Of a DNA stretch of 64,000 nucleotides, positions 35,181 to 43,323 are shown one piece after another (the stretch's first letter is position 1; each line of letters begins with the position of its first letter). The position numbers and the translations under genes were made by a program. The notes below the pieces were generated by a model. It was given only the letters and a program-made list of their open reading frames with translations, was not told the DNA's origin and made no database searches. Source of the DNA: CBDCMJ01 sp965224325 (GTDB taxonomy: Bacteria; Chloroflexota; Dehalococcoidia; Lucifugimonadales; UBA3495); contig CBDCYT010000001.1 in assembly GCA_965224325.1 (NCBI GenBank), forward strand, positions 124,001 to 188,000, given 5' to 3'.

Positions 35181-35221
35181 AGCCGGAAGGGCTGCCCCTC
35201 CGGCTCTCGTCAACAATTATA
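35181..35221 (-). promoter_or_regulatory. ileS -10 box and leader hairpin
   Basis: On the minus strand TATAAT at 35221-35216 lies about 66 bp before the ileS start. It is preceded by TGTGGGT, with no clear -35. The short leader is mostly the stem-loop AGCCGGA...TCCGGCT (35181-35205), formed by 7-bp perfect arms. An attenuator or mRNA-stability role is possible. Confidence 0.5.
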
Positions 35222-35261
35222 ACCCACACGCCAACGCCCCGGTTGGGTGTGGGAGGATGCC

Positions 35262-35486
35262 ATGATTGAGAACTTGAAAAAAGACGACGCTATAGCGTTC
35301 GCGATCGGCCTTCGTTATTCGCAGACATCGGTTATGGAAGGTATGGCGGAACCAAATACCTACTGGGTCCTCGGTGACTTGTTGGACAGAGTAGAAGCCA
35401 TGATGACTGGGACGCATCCGAATGAACGAGTCATCATGGTATTCGATTCCCAGGAGGACAAGAAAGGCAAAGAGAGAGAGCGTTAG
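35262..35486 (+). CDS. Small hypothetical protein
   Basis: A 74-residue protein beginning MIENLKKDDAIAFAIGL and ending in a lysine/glutamate-rich tail. ATG at 35262 is supported by GGGAGG seven bases upstream; a GTG 15 bp earlier is possible but would include that site. It is divergent from ileS. No signal peptide, membrane segment or known motif is seen. The central part (YWVLGDLLDRVEAMM) looks helical. The gene is called because of its good ribosome-binding site and protein-like composition; its function is unknown. Confidence 0.55.
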   Translation: MIENLKKDDAIAFAIGLRYSQTSVMEGMAEPNTYWVLGDLLDRVEAMMTGTHPNERVIMVFDSQEDKKGKERER

Positions 35487-35628
35487 AGTTTGGGAATTAC
35501 CTGTACGGAAATGTGCGGCATCTTAGTCAACAAGAATCCGAGCCGCGCAGGGGTTTCCGATTCAGAGATGTCCCACTAATTGAAAAAAGAATTGGCTGCT
35601 CGCTTGCGGCCGATGGTGGGGTTAGAGA

Positions 35629-36423
35629 TCAGCACCACAGTTTGTAAAAATGATTAAGGGGACCGTGGCCCCCGCCAACGGGGAAAGACCGCCGTATGGC
35701 CTCGGTAACGTAGTCTTTAGCCAACCCCACAGCGTCCAGAAGGGTCATGTCCCGGGCCAGTCCTGCCGCGATGGCTGAGGCAAAAGTGCAGCCGGTACCG
35801 TGGGTATTAGCGGTATCGATGCGCATGGTTGAAAATTCCTTGAAGACAGAACCGTCGTACAATAGGTCGGTGGCCGGTCCTTCCCGGTGGCCGCCCTTCA
35901 CCACCACCGCTTTCGCTCCCATGCTAACCAGCGCCCGCGCAGCTTCACGAGCTTCCGCGTCTGAGTCTATTTTTATGCCTGTAAGGGTCTCTGCCTCGGG
36001 GATGTTAGGGGTAATAATCGAGGCCAGGGGCACCAATATATTCCGCAGCGCAGCTACTGCATTCTCTTGGAGCAGGGAGTCCCCGCTTTTGGCCACCATC
36101 ACCGGGTCCACCACCAGCCACCGGACCTTGTGGCGCTGCACCGCCTCCGCCACGCACTCGATGATTGAGCTGTTGGCCAGCATTCCCGTCTTGACGGCTT
36201 CCGCGCCGATGTCAGTCAGGACTGCCTCGATCTGGGCGTTAACAATCTCAGCTGGAAGCTCATGGGCCTCCTTAACCCCGATGGTGTTCTGCGCGGTAAT
36301 AGCCGTTAGCGCCGATACACCGTAGACGCCCAGGGCGGCAAAGGTCTTCAGATCGGCCTGTATGCCGGCCCCGCCCCCGGAGTCCGAGCCCGCGATGGTC
36401 ATTGCCGTTGGGACGGTCCTCAC
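35629..36423 (-). CDS. thiD: Hydroxymethylpyrimidine / phosphomethylpyrimidine kinase
   Basis: A 264-residue ribokinase-fold enzyme that phosphorylates HMP to HMP-P and then HMP-PP for thiamin synthesis. AMTIAGSDSGGGAGIQADLK at the N-terminus is the HMP-binding signature. VVDPVMVAKSG near 115, TPNIPEAETLTG near 150 and the C-terminal anion-hole motif NTHGTGCTFASAIAA near 206 are all present. GTG at 36423 is chosen because it overlaps the tenA stop as GTGA, a standard coupled junction; a start 24 bp upstream would add eight atypical residues. It is the last gene of the minus-strand thi locus. Confidence 0.94.
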   Translation of the reverse strand: MRTVPTAMTIAGSDSGGGAGIQADLKTFAALGVYGVSALTAITAQNTIGVKEAHELPAEIVNAQIEAVLTDIGAEAVKTGMLANSSIIECVAEAVQRHKVRWLVVDPVMVAKSGDSLLQENAVAALRNILVPLASIITPNIPEAETLTGIKIDSDAEAREAARALVSMGAKAVVVKGGHREGPATDLLYDGSVFKEFSTMRIDTANTHGTGCTFASAIAAGLARDMTLLDAVGLAKDYVTEAIRRSFPVGGGHGPLNHFYKLWC

Positions 36424-37082
36424 CCCGGCCATTGGCCGTCCTCGCAAGCCGTCTCCCAGAACATAAGCTCATACCTCAACACGTCCCGGAAAATACCCTG
36501 CATGCGAGTGCGGTCGGCAACAGACAAGGCGGCAGAGTCCAGCGTCAGCCTCAGCCAGTCCACGAAATCCACCATCTCATTGCTGACGTGGATGTCGATC
36601 CAGGTCCTGTAGTAGTAGTTCTCAGGCCGCTTACCAGCCTGCGCCAAACGCCCGGCCCAGTCCAAATAGGGCCATTCCACGGCTAGGAGGGTGGTGGCAA
36701 TGTCTAGGAAACTGCCCTCGTAAGCCATTTTGCGCAAATAACTGCTGTAATGCAGCGTGGCGGGGCGATGCTCCAGAGAGGCTATTTGGTGCGGCGACAA
36801 GCCCCGCTCGCTGAAGGCTGTCCGGAATAGGCCTTCTTCGCCGCCTAATCCCAGGTGTAGGAAGCCAACGACGTGGCGGGCAGCGTCAAAGTCCGGAGCC
36901 TTGGCGGCCGCCAGGCTAAGGAGTACAAGCCAGTCCTTTAGGAACAGATAGTCTTGATCGAAGTATACGTTGAAGGTGTGTACAGGCAGGGAGCCGTCAC
37001 CCAGTTGGGTGACGAAATCGTGGGTAACCACCTGTTCCCAGATTGGTCCCACACTGGCCCTCAGTTGGTCGCTTAAGGGCAT
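36420..37082 (-). CDS. tenA: TenA-family aminopyrimidine aminohydrolase, glutamate (TenA_E) type
   Basis: A 220-residue all-helical protein of the TenA/THI-4 family, acting in salvage of thiamin pyrimidine breakdown products. YFDQDYLFLKDWLVLLSLAAAKAP near residue 40 and YYYRTWIDIHVSNEMVDFVDWL near 157 match the family. The usual catalytic cysteine in the LLPC-x-W region is missing: the segment reads TTLLAVEWPYLDWAG, placing a glutamate near it, which is the pattern of TenA_E proteins. These have been linked to deformylation of formylamino-pyrimidine, not to thiaminase activity. It overlaps thiD by four bases, and a matching pyrimidine transporter lies upstream across the IS copy. The exact reaction is inferred. 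Confidence 0.88.
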   Translation of the reverse strand: MPLSDQLRASVGPIWEQVVTHDFVTQLGDGSLPVHTFNVYFDQDYLFLKDWLVLLSLAAAKAPDFDAARHVVGFLHLGLGGEEGLFRTAFSERGLSPHQIASLEHRPATLHYSSYLRKMAYEGSFLDIATTLLAVEWPYLDWAGRLAQAGKRPENYYYRTWIDIHVSNEMVDFVDWLRLTLDSAALSVADRTRMQGIFRDVLRYELMFWETACEDGQWPG

Positions 37083-37283
37083 GTCCTTCAGGTTCTCCTG
37101 TTGGAAACCGCAGTGGCTTGAATGCCCTCTACCGCGTGATAGCGTAGATTGGCTGCCCCGTTAGCTCACCTGCCATGGGACACGTTGGGGGGCTGGTGAA
37201 GAAACCTGGCAAGTCTCCTTATGTAGAGGACTAACGGGGACCTCAAGAATACCCCCTAAATGAAAGAGAGCGGCGATACCACT

Positions 37284-37616
37284 CTACTCTTCAGGAGATA
37301 TCTGGACTGAGGATTGACTCCTCACGGGATCATCCATAATTCGCGGGTCCAAGAAGCCTACGGCGATAGCAGGCAATGTCTCTATATGGAGACCCGCCTT
37401 GACTCCCAGCTCCAAGGATAGCCGGGCTACGGCATCGTTATCCTCGGCCTCGACCATCATCACGTAGTCGTACCGTCCCAAAACCGCGTATTGCCCCAGA
37501 ATCTCGGCGCCTTCGCTGTCGATTCCCCGGGCTGTATCGACCACCAAGCGGTGGTTGCCGTGGACCAACTTCTTTCCTTCGTCGGTCAGACTAGTTAGGA
37601 GAAAATAAAACGACAT
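37284..37616 (-). CDS. GYD-domain protein
   Basis: A 110-residue alpha/beta protein of the GYD family (PF08734-like), recognised from the N-terminal MSFYFLLTSLTDEGKKLV and the central GQYAVLGRYDYVMMVEAEDNDAVARLSLELG, which contains the G-(R/Y)-YD core. The family resembles dimeric ferredoxin-like barrels of unknown function. The gene lies between tenA (200 bp downstream) and the IS1380 transposase on the same strand. Whether it belongs to the thi operon is unclear. Confidence 0.8.
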   Translation of the reverse strand: MSFYFLLTSLTDEGKKLVHGNHRLVVDTARGIDSEGAEILGQYAVLGRYDYVMMVEAEDNDAVARLSLELGVKAGLHIETLPAIAVGFLDPRIMDDPVRSQSSVQISPEE

Positions 37617-37909
37617 CGAACTCTCCGGCTCTGTACACCCTCATAAGCTGTTGTTAACCGACATTCCCCAGATCGAACCACCTTTCCTGGATATAGCTCC
37701 CGCAGGGATGCTGCCAACTATAATCTCGCATTCCAAGGGCGTCAAATGCGTCCTGATTCGCTCAAATTCCTCCTTTCATGGACCAACCACCGTCCTGCCA
37801 AGCGTAAAATCTCCAAACCGCTTGTCTACGACCAAGTCTCTTCCTTGGGAAGCCCTTTTGCCCTGTACGACCCGGTAACCGTAATCAATCCCGACGCTCC
37901 TAAAGTGGA

Positions 37910-39241
37910 CTAGCCAGGAGCCAGCCTAAGCCGGCCAATCCGTTCCAGTATCCCGCCTAGCATTTCCCGGTTCACGAGCACCTCAGCAAGCTGAAACACC
38001 AGCCTTCTGGCATGGCGCACCAACCGCCCTCCAGTCTTGATCATCCTGGTTTGAAGGCTAGTCAGCGACCACTGTTTCATCTCCTCCGGCACGGCCAGCC
38101 TTCTCAAGAAGTTGCCCAGGTTGTAAGCCATTACGAACAGTCCCAGCCTCACCTGGTTGGCCACGAACTTGTGGCAGGACAACCTGGTCCAGTTCAGGGC
38201 GTACTTGCCTTCTTTGATCCATTGCTCCGCCGTGCCCCGGCCATTGTAAAAGCGGACTATCCCTATAGTTGGATAGGTCAGATTGGTGACTATGAAGCCC
38301 ACTCTGGGAAACAGTTCTCCCTGGTGCCACTCCACCTTGGCCACCATTCTTCGGGATACATTCCAACTCTGGGCCTGGTAGACGAAGTCATGATAGGAGA
38401 CGATGGGCTTCGGGGAAGGCCACTCCGTAGGCCGTACCAGCAAGTGCGCTATCTCCCGCTGCAACACCTGATTGGACCGCAGCCTGATGGCATAGCCGAT
38501 GCTTCTCGCTTCCAGGTATTCGTATATCTCCGGCTTGGCAAAGGCGGCGTCAGCACGAAACAGCAGCCTGACTGCTGCTATCAAGTAACGCTCCACCACC
38601 GGATCGAGGACTTCTTGCCAATCATCGGCACTGTGGACGTTGCCTGACCGTAGCTTCGCTGCTTCACAATCCCCGAACTGGTTGAACAGAAAGAGAGGGT
38701 GATAACAGACACACTCGAAGTGGCCGTTGTAGGCTGCTCCCTCCTGCTGGCCGTGCACTGGACTCTCGGAACTGTCCATATCCAGGATCACTCGCCGGTG
38801 TGGAGTATGAACCATGGCACCCTCCACCCATTGGGAATTCATCCGGGCCAGCCCCTTCAGGTTCTTCTCCTCGGTCAAGGTCTCCGTCTCAAACCGCCCC
38901 ATCTCGCTGGTGCTGGCAGCCTTGCGTTCCGAGCCCTGCCATCCCACGACTACTCGCATGGCGGGGTCGTAGGCTAAACGGTCGGCATCGTTGGTGTCGT
39001 CGTAGCCAGCCAGGCGACTGAAGATAGACTGGCGCAGCAGAGGAACCAGGTGGTGGAGGATATTGCGACCAGTGCGGCGGTCCTGGAGGTAGTCCTCAGC
39101 GATTTCGGTAAGGCCCAAGGCATCATCAAACTCTCGAAAAGCAAGAAGACCAGCGTCTGAGGTGATGGTTGAGCCGTGGAATTCCAGGCGGATTTTGGGG
39201 TTGAATTGGAGCCGGAGAGGGGCCTTTTCGCCGTCACCCAT
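37910..39241 (-). CDS. IS1380-family DDE transposase
   Basis: A 443-residue transposase of the DDE_Tnp_1/IS1380 group. The N-terminal FNPKIRLEFHGSTITSDAGLLAFREFDDALGL is the family opening. Likely catalytic residues are the first Asp in VILDMDSSESPVHGQQEG near 152, the second in FRADAAFAKPEIYEYLE near 230, and the Glu in GRGTAEQWIKEGKYAL near 336, with Y-x-x-R-E/K-type spacing as in IS4-like enzymes. It appears full length and intact. It catalyses cut-and-paste movement of the element. It sits between thiY and the GYD gene, on the same strand as the thi genes. Confidence 0.93.
   Translation of the reverse strand: MGDGEKAPLRLQFNPKIRLEFHGSTITSDAGLLAFREFDDALGLTEIAEDYLQDRRTGRNILHHLVPLLRQSIFSRLAGYDDTNDADRLAYDPAMRVVVGWQGSERKAASTSEMGRFETETLTEEKNLKGLARMNSQWVEGAMVHTPHRRVILDMDSSESPVHGQQEGAAYNGHFECVCYHPLFLFNQFGDCEAAKLRSGNVHSADDWQEVLDPVVERYLIAAVRLLFRADAAFAKPEIYEYLEARSIGYAIRLRSNQVLQREIAHLLVRPTEWPSPKPIVSYHDFVYQAQSWNVSRRMVAKVEWHQGELFPRVGFIVTNLTYPTIGIVRFYNGRGTAEQWIKEGKYALNWTRLSCHKFVANQVRLGLFVMAYNLGNFLRRLAVPEEMKQWSLTSLQTRMIKTGGRLVRHARRLVFQLAEVLVNREMLGGILERIGRLRLAPG
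37910..39241 (-). mobile_element. IS1380-family insertion sequence (ends not resolved)
   Basis: Only the transposase is certain. Outside it, TAGCCAGGAG at 37911 and the complement of CTCGCCAGGCTA near 39280 are weakly alike as inverted ends, but no convincing terminal inverted repeat or target duplication was found by eye. The true ends probably lie within about 100 bp on either side. Confidence 0.7.
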
Positions 39242-39682
39242 GGGGTGCCTCCAGGATGCTTACGCTACCTATATAAAACTCGCCAGGCTATGGGGTAATT
39301 ATAGCCATACCGACGGCCAACGTCTCACAAATGGACAATGGTTTAAAGAATGCCGACGATTTACTCAGAGGGATATTCAGCCATATGGGAAATGTGGGGT
39401 TAAGTATAACACTGCGGGGTTACGGGCCGTCCGTTCCAGACCCTAGCCGGATAAGCCCCGCAAATCACCCGCGGCCCCGGGGAGGGACGTCTGCGTTATG
39501 GGCCACCCCTGGGGAGGGACGAAAAGCCGGTTGGCTAAATTCTGAGCCGACACTTCTATTAGAAGGTATTAGAAGGCCGACTATTCGACCAACAGAAGGC
39601 CGATAGAAGGCCGACGAGCCGGCTATCTAACTAACAGAAGGCCGATTAATAGAAGGCCGGCAAAAGTTACTTAGCGCCGAGA
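39242..39682. repeat. Intergenic stretch with AGAAGGCCG short repeats
   Basis: Between the IS and the binding-protein gene no coding sequence is supported. From about 39560 to 39663 the nonamer AGAAGGCCG occurs five times plus one variant, irregularly spaced, and GGGGAGGGACG occurs twice near 39478 and 39512. The pattern suggests slippage debris rather than a regulatory array. Confidence 0.55.
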
Positions 39683-40777
39683 CTAATTTACGTTGGACAC
39701 GAAGCTGTTGTCGAAAGCTTTCAAAGGGTCTCCTTCCGACGTGAGCAGGCCGTTGGCTTGCATCCACTTGGAGAAATCCACCCACCGGGCTTCTTCCTGC
39801 CAACCAAAAACTCCAGTGGTGGACGACCACAGCGGGGCCAACAAGTCTACTCCGGGCAATTCGATGGCCAAGTCTACCTCGGGCCTCAGCCTTTTGAGCA
39901 GTTGCACAGCGGCCCGAGGGTCCGCTATCGCGTCCTGGTAGCCTCGCGTGGTCGCCCGTACGAAACTCTGGACTAAATCGGGGTCATTGGCGATAGTGTC
40001 TTCATTGGCTACCAGCACCAACTCGTAGAAATCGGGGACTCCGTGTTCCTCCATACGCATGATATTTAGGTCGAATCCCTGGTTAGTGGCTGAAATAGAC
40101 TCATGCACCCAGTAAGCCCCAACTACCGCATCCACCTTTCCGCCGATCAAGGCCGGCACCAGGTCAAACCCTACGTTGACTAACTCCACGTCGCTAAGAG
40201 TCAATCCTTGGCTGCGCAGCATGGTGTCCAACAGGGGCTCGTTGTCCGGTATTCCGGGCCAGCCCACGGTCTTGCCTGCCAGGTCCTTCGGCTCAGCGAT
40301 CCCAGACTCGGTCAAGGTCATGACCGAATTGAGAGGGTGTTGCACCAGGGCCATGATGGAAACCACCGGTATGTCTTGCTCGCGGGCAATAAGCACGCCG
40401 GTCTGGTAGTTGATTCCAAAGTCGTCCCGGCCCGCGGCAACGGTTTGCAACACCGTTGCCGGATCTGCCGGGGGATGAATGTCCACCTCCAAACCTTCCT
40501 CGGCAAAGTAACCCTTGTCTAGGGCTACGTACAAACCCGAGTGATTGGACCACGGGAACCAGTCCAGGGAAACCGACACCTGGGTCGCCGGACCTACCGT
40601 AGGAGCTTCGGTGGGGCTTGCCGTGGGCGCCTCTGTGGGTCTTGGCGTGGGGGCCTCCGTGGCCTGGGGCGCCGGTGTGGGTGTAGCGTCGGACCCGCAC
40701 GCAACCGCGGCAAGCAACAACACCGCCGCAGCCACCAATAGTCCAGCCAATTTCTTGATTCCGCCAATGCCTTCCAT
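39683..40777 (-). CDS. ThiY-like NMT1/THI5 substrate-binding lipoprotein
   Basis: A 364-residue binding protein of the NMT1/THI5 family (PF09084), the receptor for formylaminopyrimidine or HMP-type thiamin precursors. The N-terminus is a lipoprotein signal, LLLAAVACGSDATPTP, with the cysteine near residue 27, followed by a Thr/Pro/Ala linker. The mature part opens SLDWFPWSNHSGLYVALDKGYFAEEGLEVDIHPPADP, a classic NMT1 N-terminus, and has GIPDNEPLLDTMLRSQGL near 176. It is the third gene behind the TPP riboswitch. A 145-bp gap separates it from the permease gene. The ligand is inferred from family and riboswitch. Confidence 0.9.
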   Translation of the reverse strand: MEGIGGIKKLAGLLVAAAVLLLAAVACGSDATPTPAPQATEAPTPRPTEAPTASPTEAPTVGPATQVSVSLDWFPWSNHSGLYVALDKGYFAEEGLEVDIHPPADPATVLQTVAAGRDDFGINYQTGVLIAREQDIPVVSIMALVQHPLNSVMTLTESGIAEPKDLAGKTVGWPGIPDNEPLLDTMLRSQGLTLSDVELVNVGFDLVPALIGGKVDAVVGAYWVHESISATNQGFDLNIMRMEEHGVPDFYELVLVANEDTIANDPDLVQSFVRATTRGYQDAIADPRAAVQLLKRLRPEVDLAIELPGVDLLAPLWSSTTGVFGWQEEARWVDFSKWMQANGLLTSEGDPLKAFDNSFVSNVN

Positions 40778-40921
40778 TCGCCTATTCTCCTTAATTTATC
40801 CGGAATTGGGTCGCAAGCCGGCTGATAGGAAGCCCGGCAACTGTGTGGGCGTCATGCTGTTGGTTCTGCGTGAAAGCGTGGGTCAATTCCTCCGTCAGTG
40901 GGGTTGCCAAGGGCCGGCCCA

Positions 40922-41824
40922 TTAGGGACGCTGTAAGGTCTTGGACTGTTTTTCCGTGTAATACCAGGGGAGCATCAGCCGCTCCACCACGCTTGCGATG
41001 GCAAACAGAGATATTCCCATGACCGACAATACTACGATGGCGGCGAAGACCCTGGCCGTCAGGAATAGCGGCTGCGAGTAGGTGATCAAGTAACCGAGTC
41101 CCGCACTGCCTCCCACCCACTCGCCTATCACCGCGGCGATGACGCTAACCGATATGCCGATTTTTACGCCGGAAAACATGAAAGGCATGGAGGTGGGAAT
41201 CTGCAGCTTGGTGAACACCTGCCACCTCGATGCTCCAAGGGTGCGCATCATGTTGACCATGTCGGGGTCTACCGCTTTTAGGCCATCCACAGTGTTGACG
41301 GCGATGGGGTAAAAGCAAATCAGCGCCACCACGATAACTTTAGGGGTAATTCCGTAGCCGACCCAAATAAGAAGCAAAGGGGCAATGGCGATAATCGGGA
41401 TGGTTTGAGAGGCTATCACGATGGGATAGATTGAGCGTTCTAAGATTCTCGAATAGGCGATAAGCGCCGCCAGCGTTAATCCCGCGGCGAGTGCAGCCAG
41501 AAACCCCAGAGCGATCTCTTCCAACGTGACCAGGCCATTGTCCCAGAGCAAGGCCCGGCTGTGGACCAGTTCCGCCGCAATCGCCGAAGGCGCCGGCAAC
41601 TGCCACTTCGGAACTCCGCCGACCTGCACCCACAGCTCCCAGACCCCCACCAAGGCCGCAAGGACCAGCGCGGGTACGGTCCATGAGCGGAGGCGTCCCC
41701 AGGCCGCCGTAACCCGTCTGGCCCGGGAGGAAGGGTCCTGGCCTTCAAATAGCAGCGGCTCCCAAGGGTGCGGGGCATCCCCGGGGTCTTTGTACGGCTC
41801 GATTTTCCCCCTAAGCAATTTCAT
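40922..41824 (-). CDS. ThiX-like ABC transporter permease
   Basis: A 300-residue membrane permease of the BPD_transp_1 family (SsuC/TauC/ThiX group). Six or so hydrophobic segments follow a polar N-terminal region of about 50 residues. The EAA-loop that contacts the ATPase is visible as MRTLGASRWQVFTKLQIPTS near residue 192, together with VIAAVIGEWVGGSAGLGYLI. It lies 18 bp after the ATPase gene and upstream of the binding protein, forming a complete importer under the TPP riboswitch. The ATPase partner is certain from context; the precursor transported is inferred. Confidence 0.9.
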   Translation of the reverse strand: MKLLRGKIEPYKDPGDAPHPWEPLLFEGQDPSSRARRVTAAWGRLRSWTVPALVLAALVGVWELWVQVGGVPKWQLPAPSAIAAELVHSRALLWDNGLVTLEEIALGFLAALAAGLTLAALIAYSRILERSIYPIVIASQTIPIIAIAPLLLIWVGYGITPKVIVVALICFYPIAVNTVDGLKAVDPDMVNMMRTLGASRWQVFTKLQIPTSMPFMFSGVKIGISVSVIAAVIGEWVGGSAGLGYLITYSQPLFLTARVFAAIVVLSVMGISLFAIASVVERLMLPWYYTEKQSKTLQRP

Positions 41825-41842
41825 GCGAGGCCGGTTTCCAGA

Positions 41843-42664
41843 CTATGTCCCGGCCCGTGCGCCGCTTTCCTTGCGAAGCGGAGCCAGCAAGCGGGCTTTG
41901 AGTTCCACGAAACTTGCCTCGGTGATCATATTGGAGTCTCTCGGCCTAGGCAGGCCGACGTCCATGACCATCTCGACGCGGGCCGGACGCGCGGTCAGCA
42001 CGTATACCCGATCAGAAAGCAGGATTGCCTCGTCCACGTCGTGGGTGATCAGGATGATTGTCTTTCCCAGTGCGCCCCATAGGTCCATCAGCCACTCTTG
42101 CATCTGGACCCTGGTGAGGGCGTCCAGAGCGCCGAAGGGCTCGTCCAGCAGAACTACTTCCTGGTTCAATAGCATGGTGCGGAGAAAAGCGGCCCGCTGG
42201 CGCATCCCTCCGGAAAGGGCTAATGGGTACTGGTACTCGAATCCCTTCAAGCCAAACAGACCGGTCAATTCCAGTGCTCGCTGCCGGGCCTGGCGGAGCG
42301 GCATACCGTTCAGCTCGAGCCCCAGGGCGGCGTTGTCAAGCACCGTGCGCCAAGGCAGAAGTAGGTCCTTCTGTTGCATGTAACCGATTCGGCCCAATCT
42401 TGAGCTGGGCCGGTTTTCGTTCGTGACTTCGTCAGACTCGCCATCCAACTCCACGGAGCCGGAGTCCGGACGGTCCAAACCGGCGATGATGTTCAGCAAG
42501 GTGCTCTTGCCGCAGCCACTGGGCCCGATAAGGCTTACGAATTCACCGGATTCCACCGTCAGGTCTATGCCGGACAGGACCCGCTCTTGGCGTCCATCCA
42601 CTGCGTAAGACTTGTCAATGGAAACGGCCCGTATGGTGGGTTGATATGTGGCTGACAACGTCAT
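41843..42664 (-). CDS. ThiZ-like ABC transporter ATPase
   Basis: A 273-residue ATP-binding subunit of the nitrate/sulfonate/taurine/thiamin-precursor group. Walker A GPSGCGKSTLLNIIAGL lies near residue 43, the signature LSGGMRQRAAFLRTML near 143, Walker B VVLLDEPFGALDALT near 165, and the switch histidine in LITHDVDEAI near 198. It is the first gene after the TPP riboswitch and terminator (about 50 bp). It energises the permease encoded 18 bp downstream from the cytoplasmic face of the membrane. Confidence 0.92.
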   Translation of the reverse strand: MTLSATYQPTIRAVSIDKSYAVDGRQERVLSGIDLTVESGEFVSLIGPSGCGKSTLLNIIAGLDRPDSGSVELDGESDEVTNENRPSSRLGRIGYMQQKDLLLPWRTVLDNAALGLELNGMPLRQARQRALELTGLFGLKGFEYQYPLALSGGMRQRAAFLRTMLLNQEVVLLDEPFGALDALTRVQMQEWLMDLWGALGKTIILITHDVDEAILLSDRVYVLTARPARVEMVMDVGLPRPRDSNMITEASFVELKARLLAPLRKESGARAGT

Positions 42665-42714
42665 TTTCGGCGGAGCTCAGTACGTCGGTGGAACCGATAT
42701 TGGTTTAACAAATA

Positions 42715-42740
42715 GGCCGCCGAGGCTATCCCCGGCGGCC
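42715..42740 (-). terminator. Intrinsic terminator in the TPP-riboswitch expression platform
   Basis: GGCCGCCG and CGGCGGCC form an 8-bp perfect stem, followed on the minus strand by TATTTGTT. It lies between the TPP aptamer and the first gene, as expected for ligand-induced transcription termination. Confidence 0.8.
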
Positions 42741-42764
42741 CAAAATGGTAGCACTACTGAAGCT

Positions 42765-42864
42765 CGCTTCCCTCCGCTGGCATTACCCAGATCAGGTTCG
42801 CAAGGGTCGACGACATCTTCGGTCGCCCTCTCAGCCCGGCTCAACCGAGCTCCCCTACGTGCCT
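42765..42864 (-). ncRNA. TPP riboswitch (THI element)
   Basis: Read on the minus strand, the element contains the conserved THI-box blocks in order: GTAGGGGAGC, GGGCTGAGAGGG, ACCCTTGCGAACCTGATC and GGGTAATGCCAGCGGAGGGA. These correspond to the pyrimidine-binding (CTGAGA) and pyrophosphate-binding (ACCTGATC...GGGTAATGCCAGCG) parts of the aptamer. A terminator follows and a consensus promoter precedes it, so thiamin pyrophosphate should switch off the transporter genes by premature termination. Confidence 0.95.
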
Positions 42865-42892
42865 TAGCCTATTTTATTGTCAAAGCGCCTTC

Positions 42893-42922
42893 ATTATAGA
42901 ATCGCTGTCAAAGCCGTGTCAA
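42893..42922 (-). promoter_or_regulatory. Sigma70 promoter of the TPP-riboswitch transcript
   Basis: On the minus strand, perfect TTGACA (42922-42917), an 18-bp spacer and perfect TATAAT (42898-42893). Transcription would start near 42886, about 20 bp before the aptamer. Confidence 0.85.
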
Positions 42923-43323
42923 CGGCAAGAGTATTGCGGCGACTGTTCAGAGTTGGTGAGTCCAATTCTCTGAAAGCCGTTTCACAACCGCCGGCCTGAG
43001 CATGGACGGCAGTGATTAAACCTCTCATTGCCGGTCGTCAGCCACTCGTCTCCTAAAGGCTGAACAGTTACGTTATTGCGCTTGGATTGCGTTGCTCTGG
43101 GTGATTCCCGCAAAAGCGGGAACCCGGCGCCCGGGTCAGCCGTCGTCGGCGCCAAACCAGGGGCATAGCGGCCCCTATACCCCGGTTTACCCAGGTTTAC
43201 CCAGGTTTACCCCGGACTGATCGACTCATTATTTGCGATGCAATTGCCCTGCTAACTCTCAACTGTTACATTGGCAACCGCACCACGGGGCGTTATGACC
43301 GGCCATGATATGCTGGGAAAGAC
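42923..43323. other. Intergenic region with a solitary REP-like hairpin and a 10-bp triplet repeat
   Basis: No gene is seen. TTCCCGCaaaaGCGGGAA at 43105-43122 is the same palindrome found at the core of the larger repeat elements, here on its own. GGTTTACCC(A/C) occurs three times in tandem near 43183-43213. No clear promoter for the Nudix gene was identified. Confidence 0.5.

Noticed and set aside
35151..35260. T-box leader upstream of ileS
   Set aside because: No T-box consensus or specifier-loop structure is seen; only a short hairpin and a -10 box.
37083..37283. A second TPP riboswitch in front of tenA-thiD
   Set aside because: None of the THI-box blocks is present there.
38012..38647. 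211-residue plus-strand frame inside the IS
   Set aside because: Antisense to the intact IS1380 transposase, with no family features.
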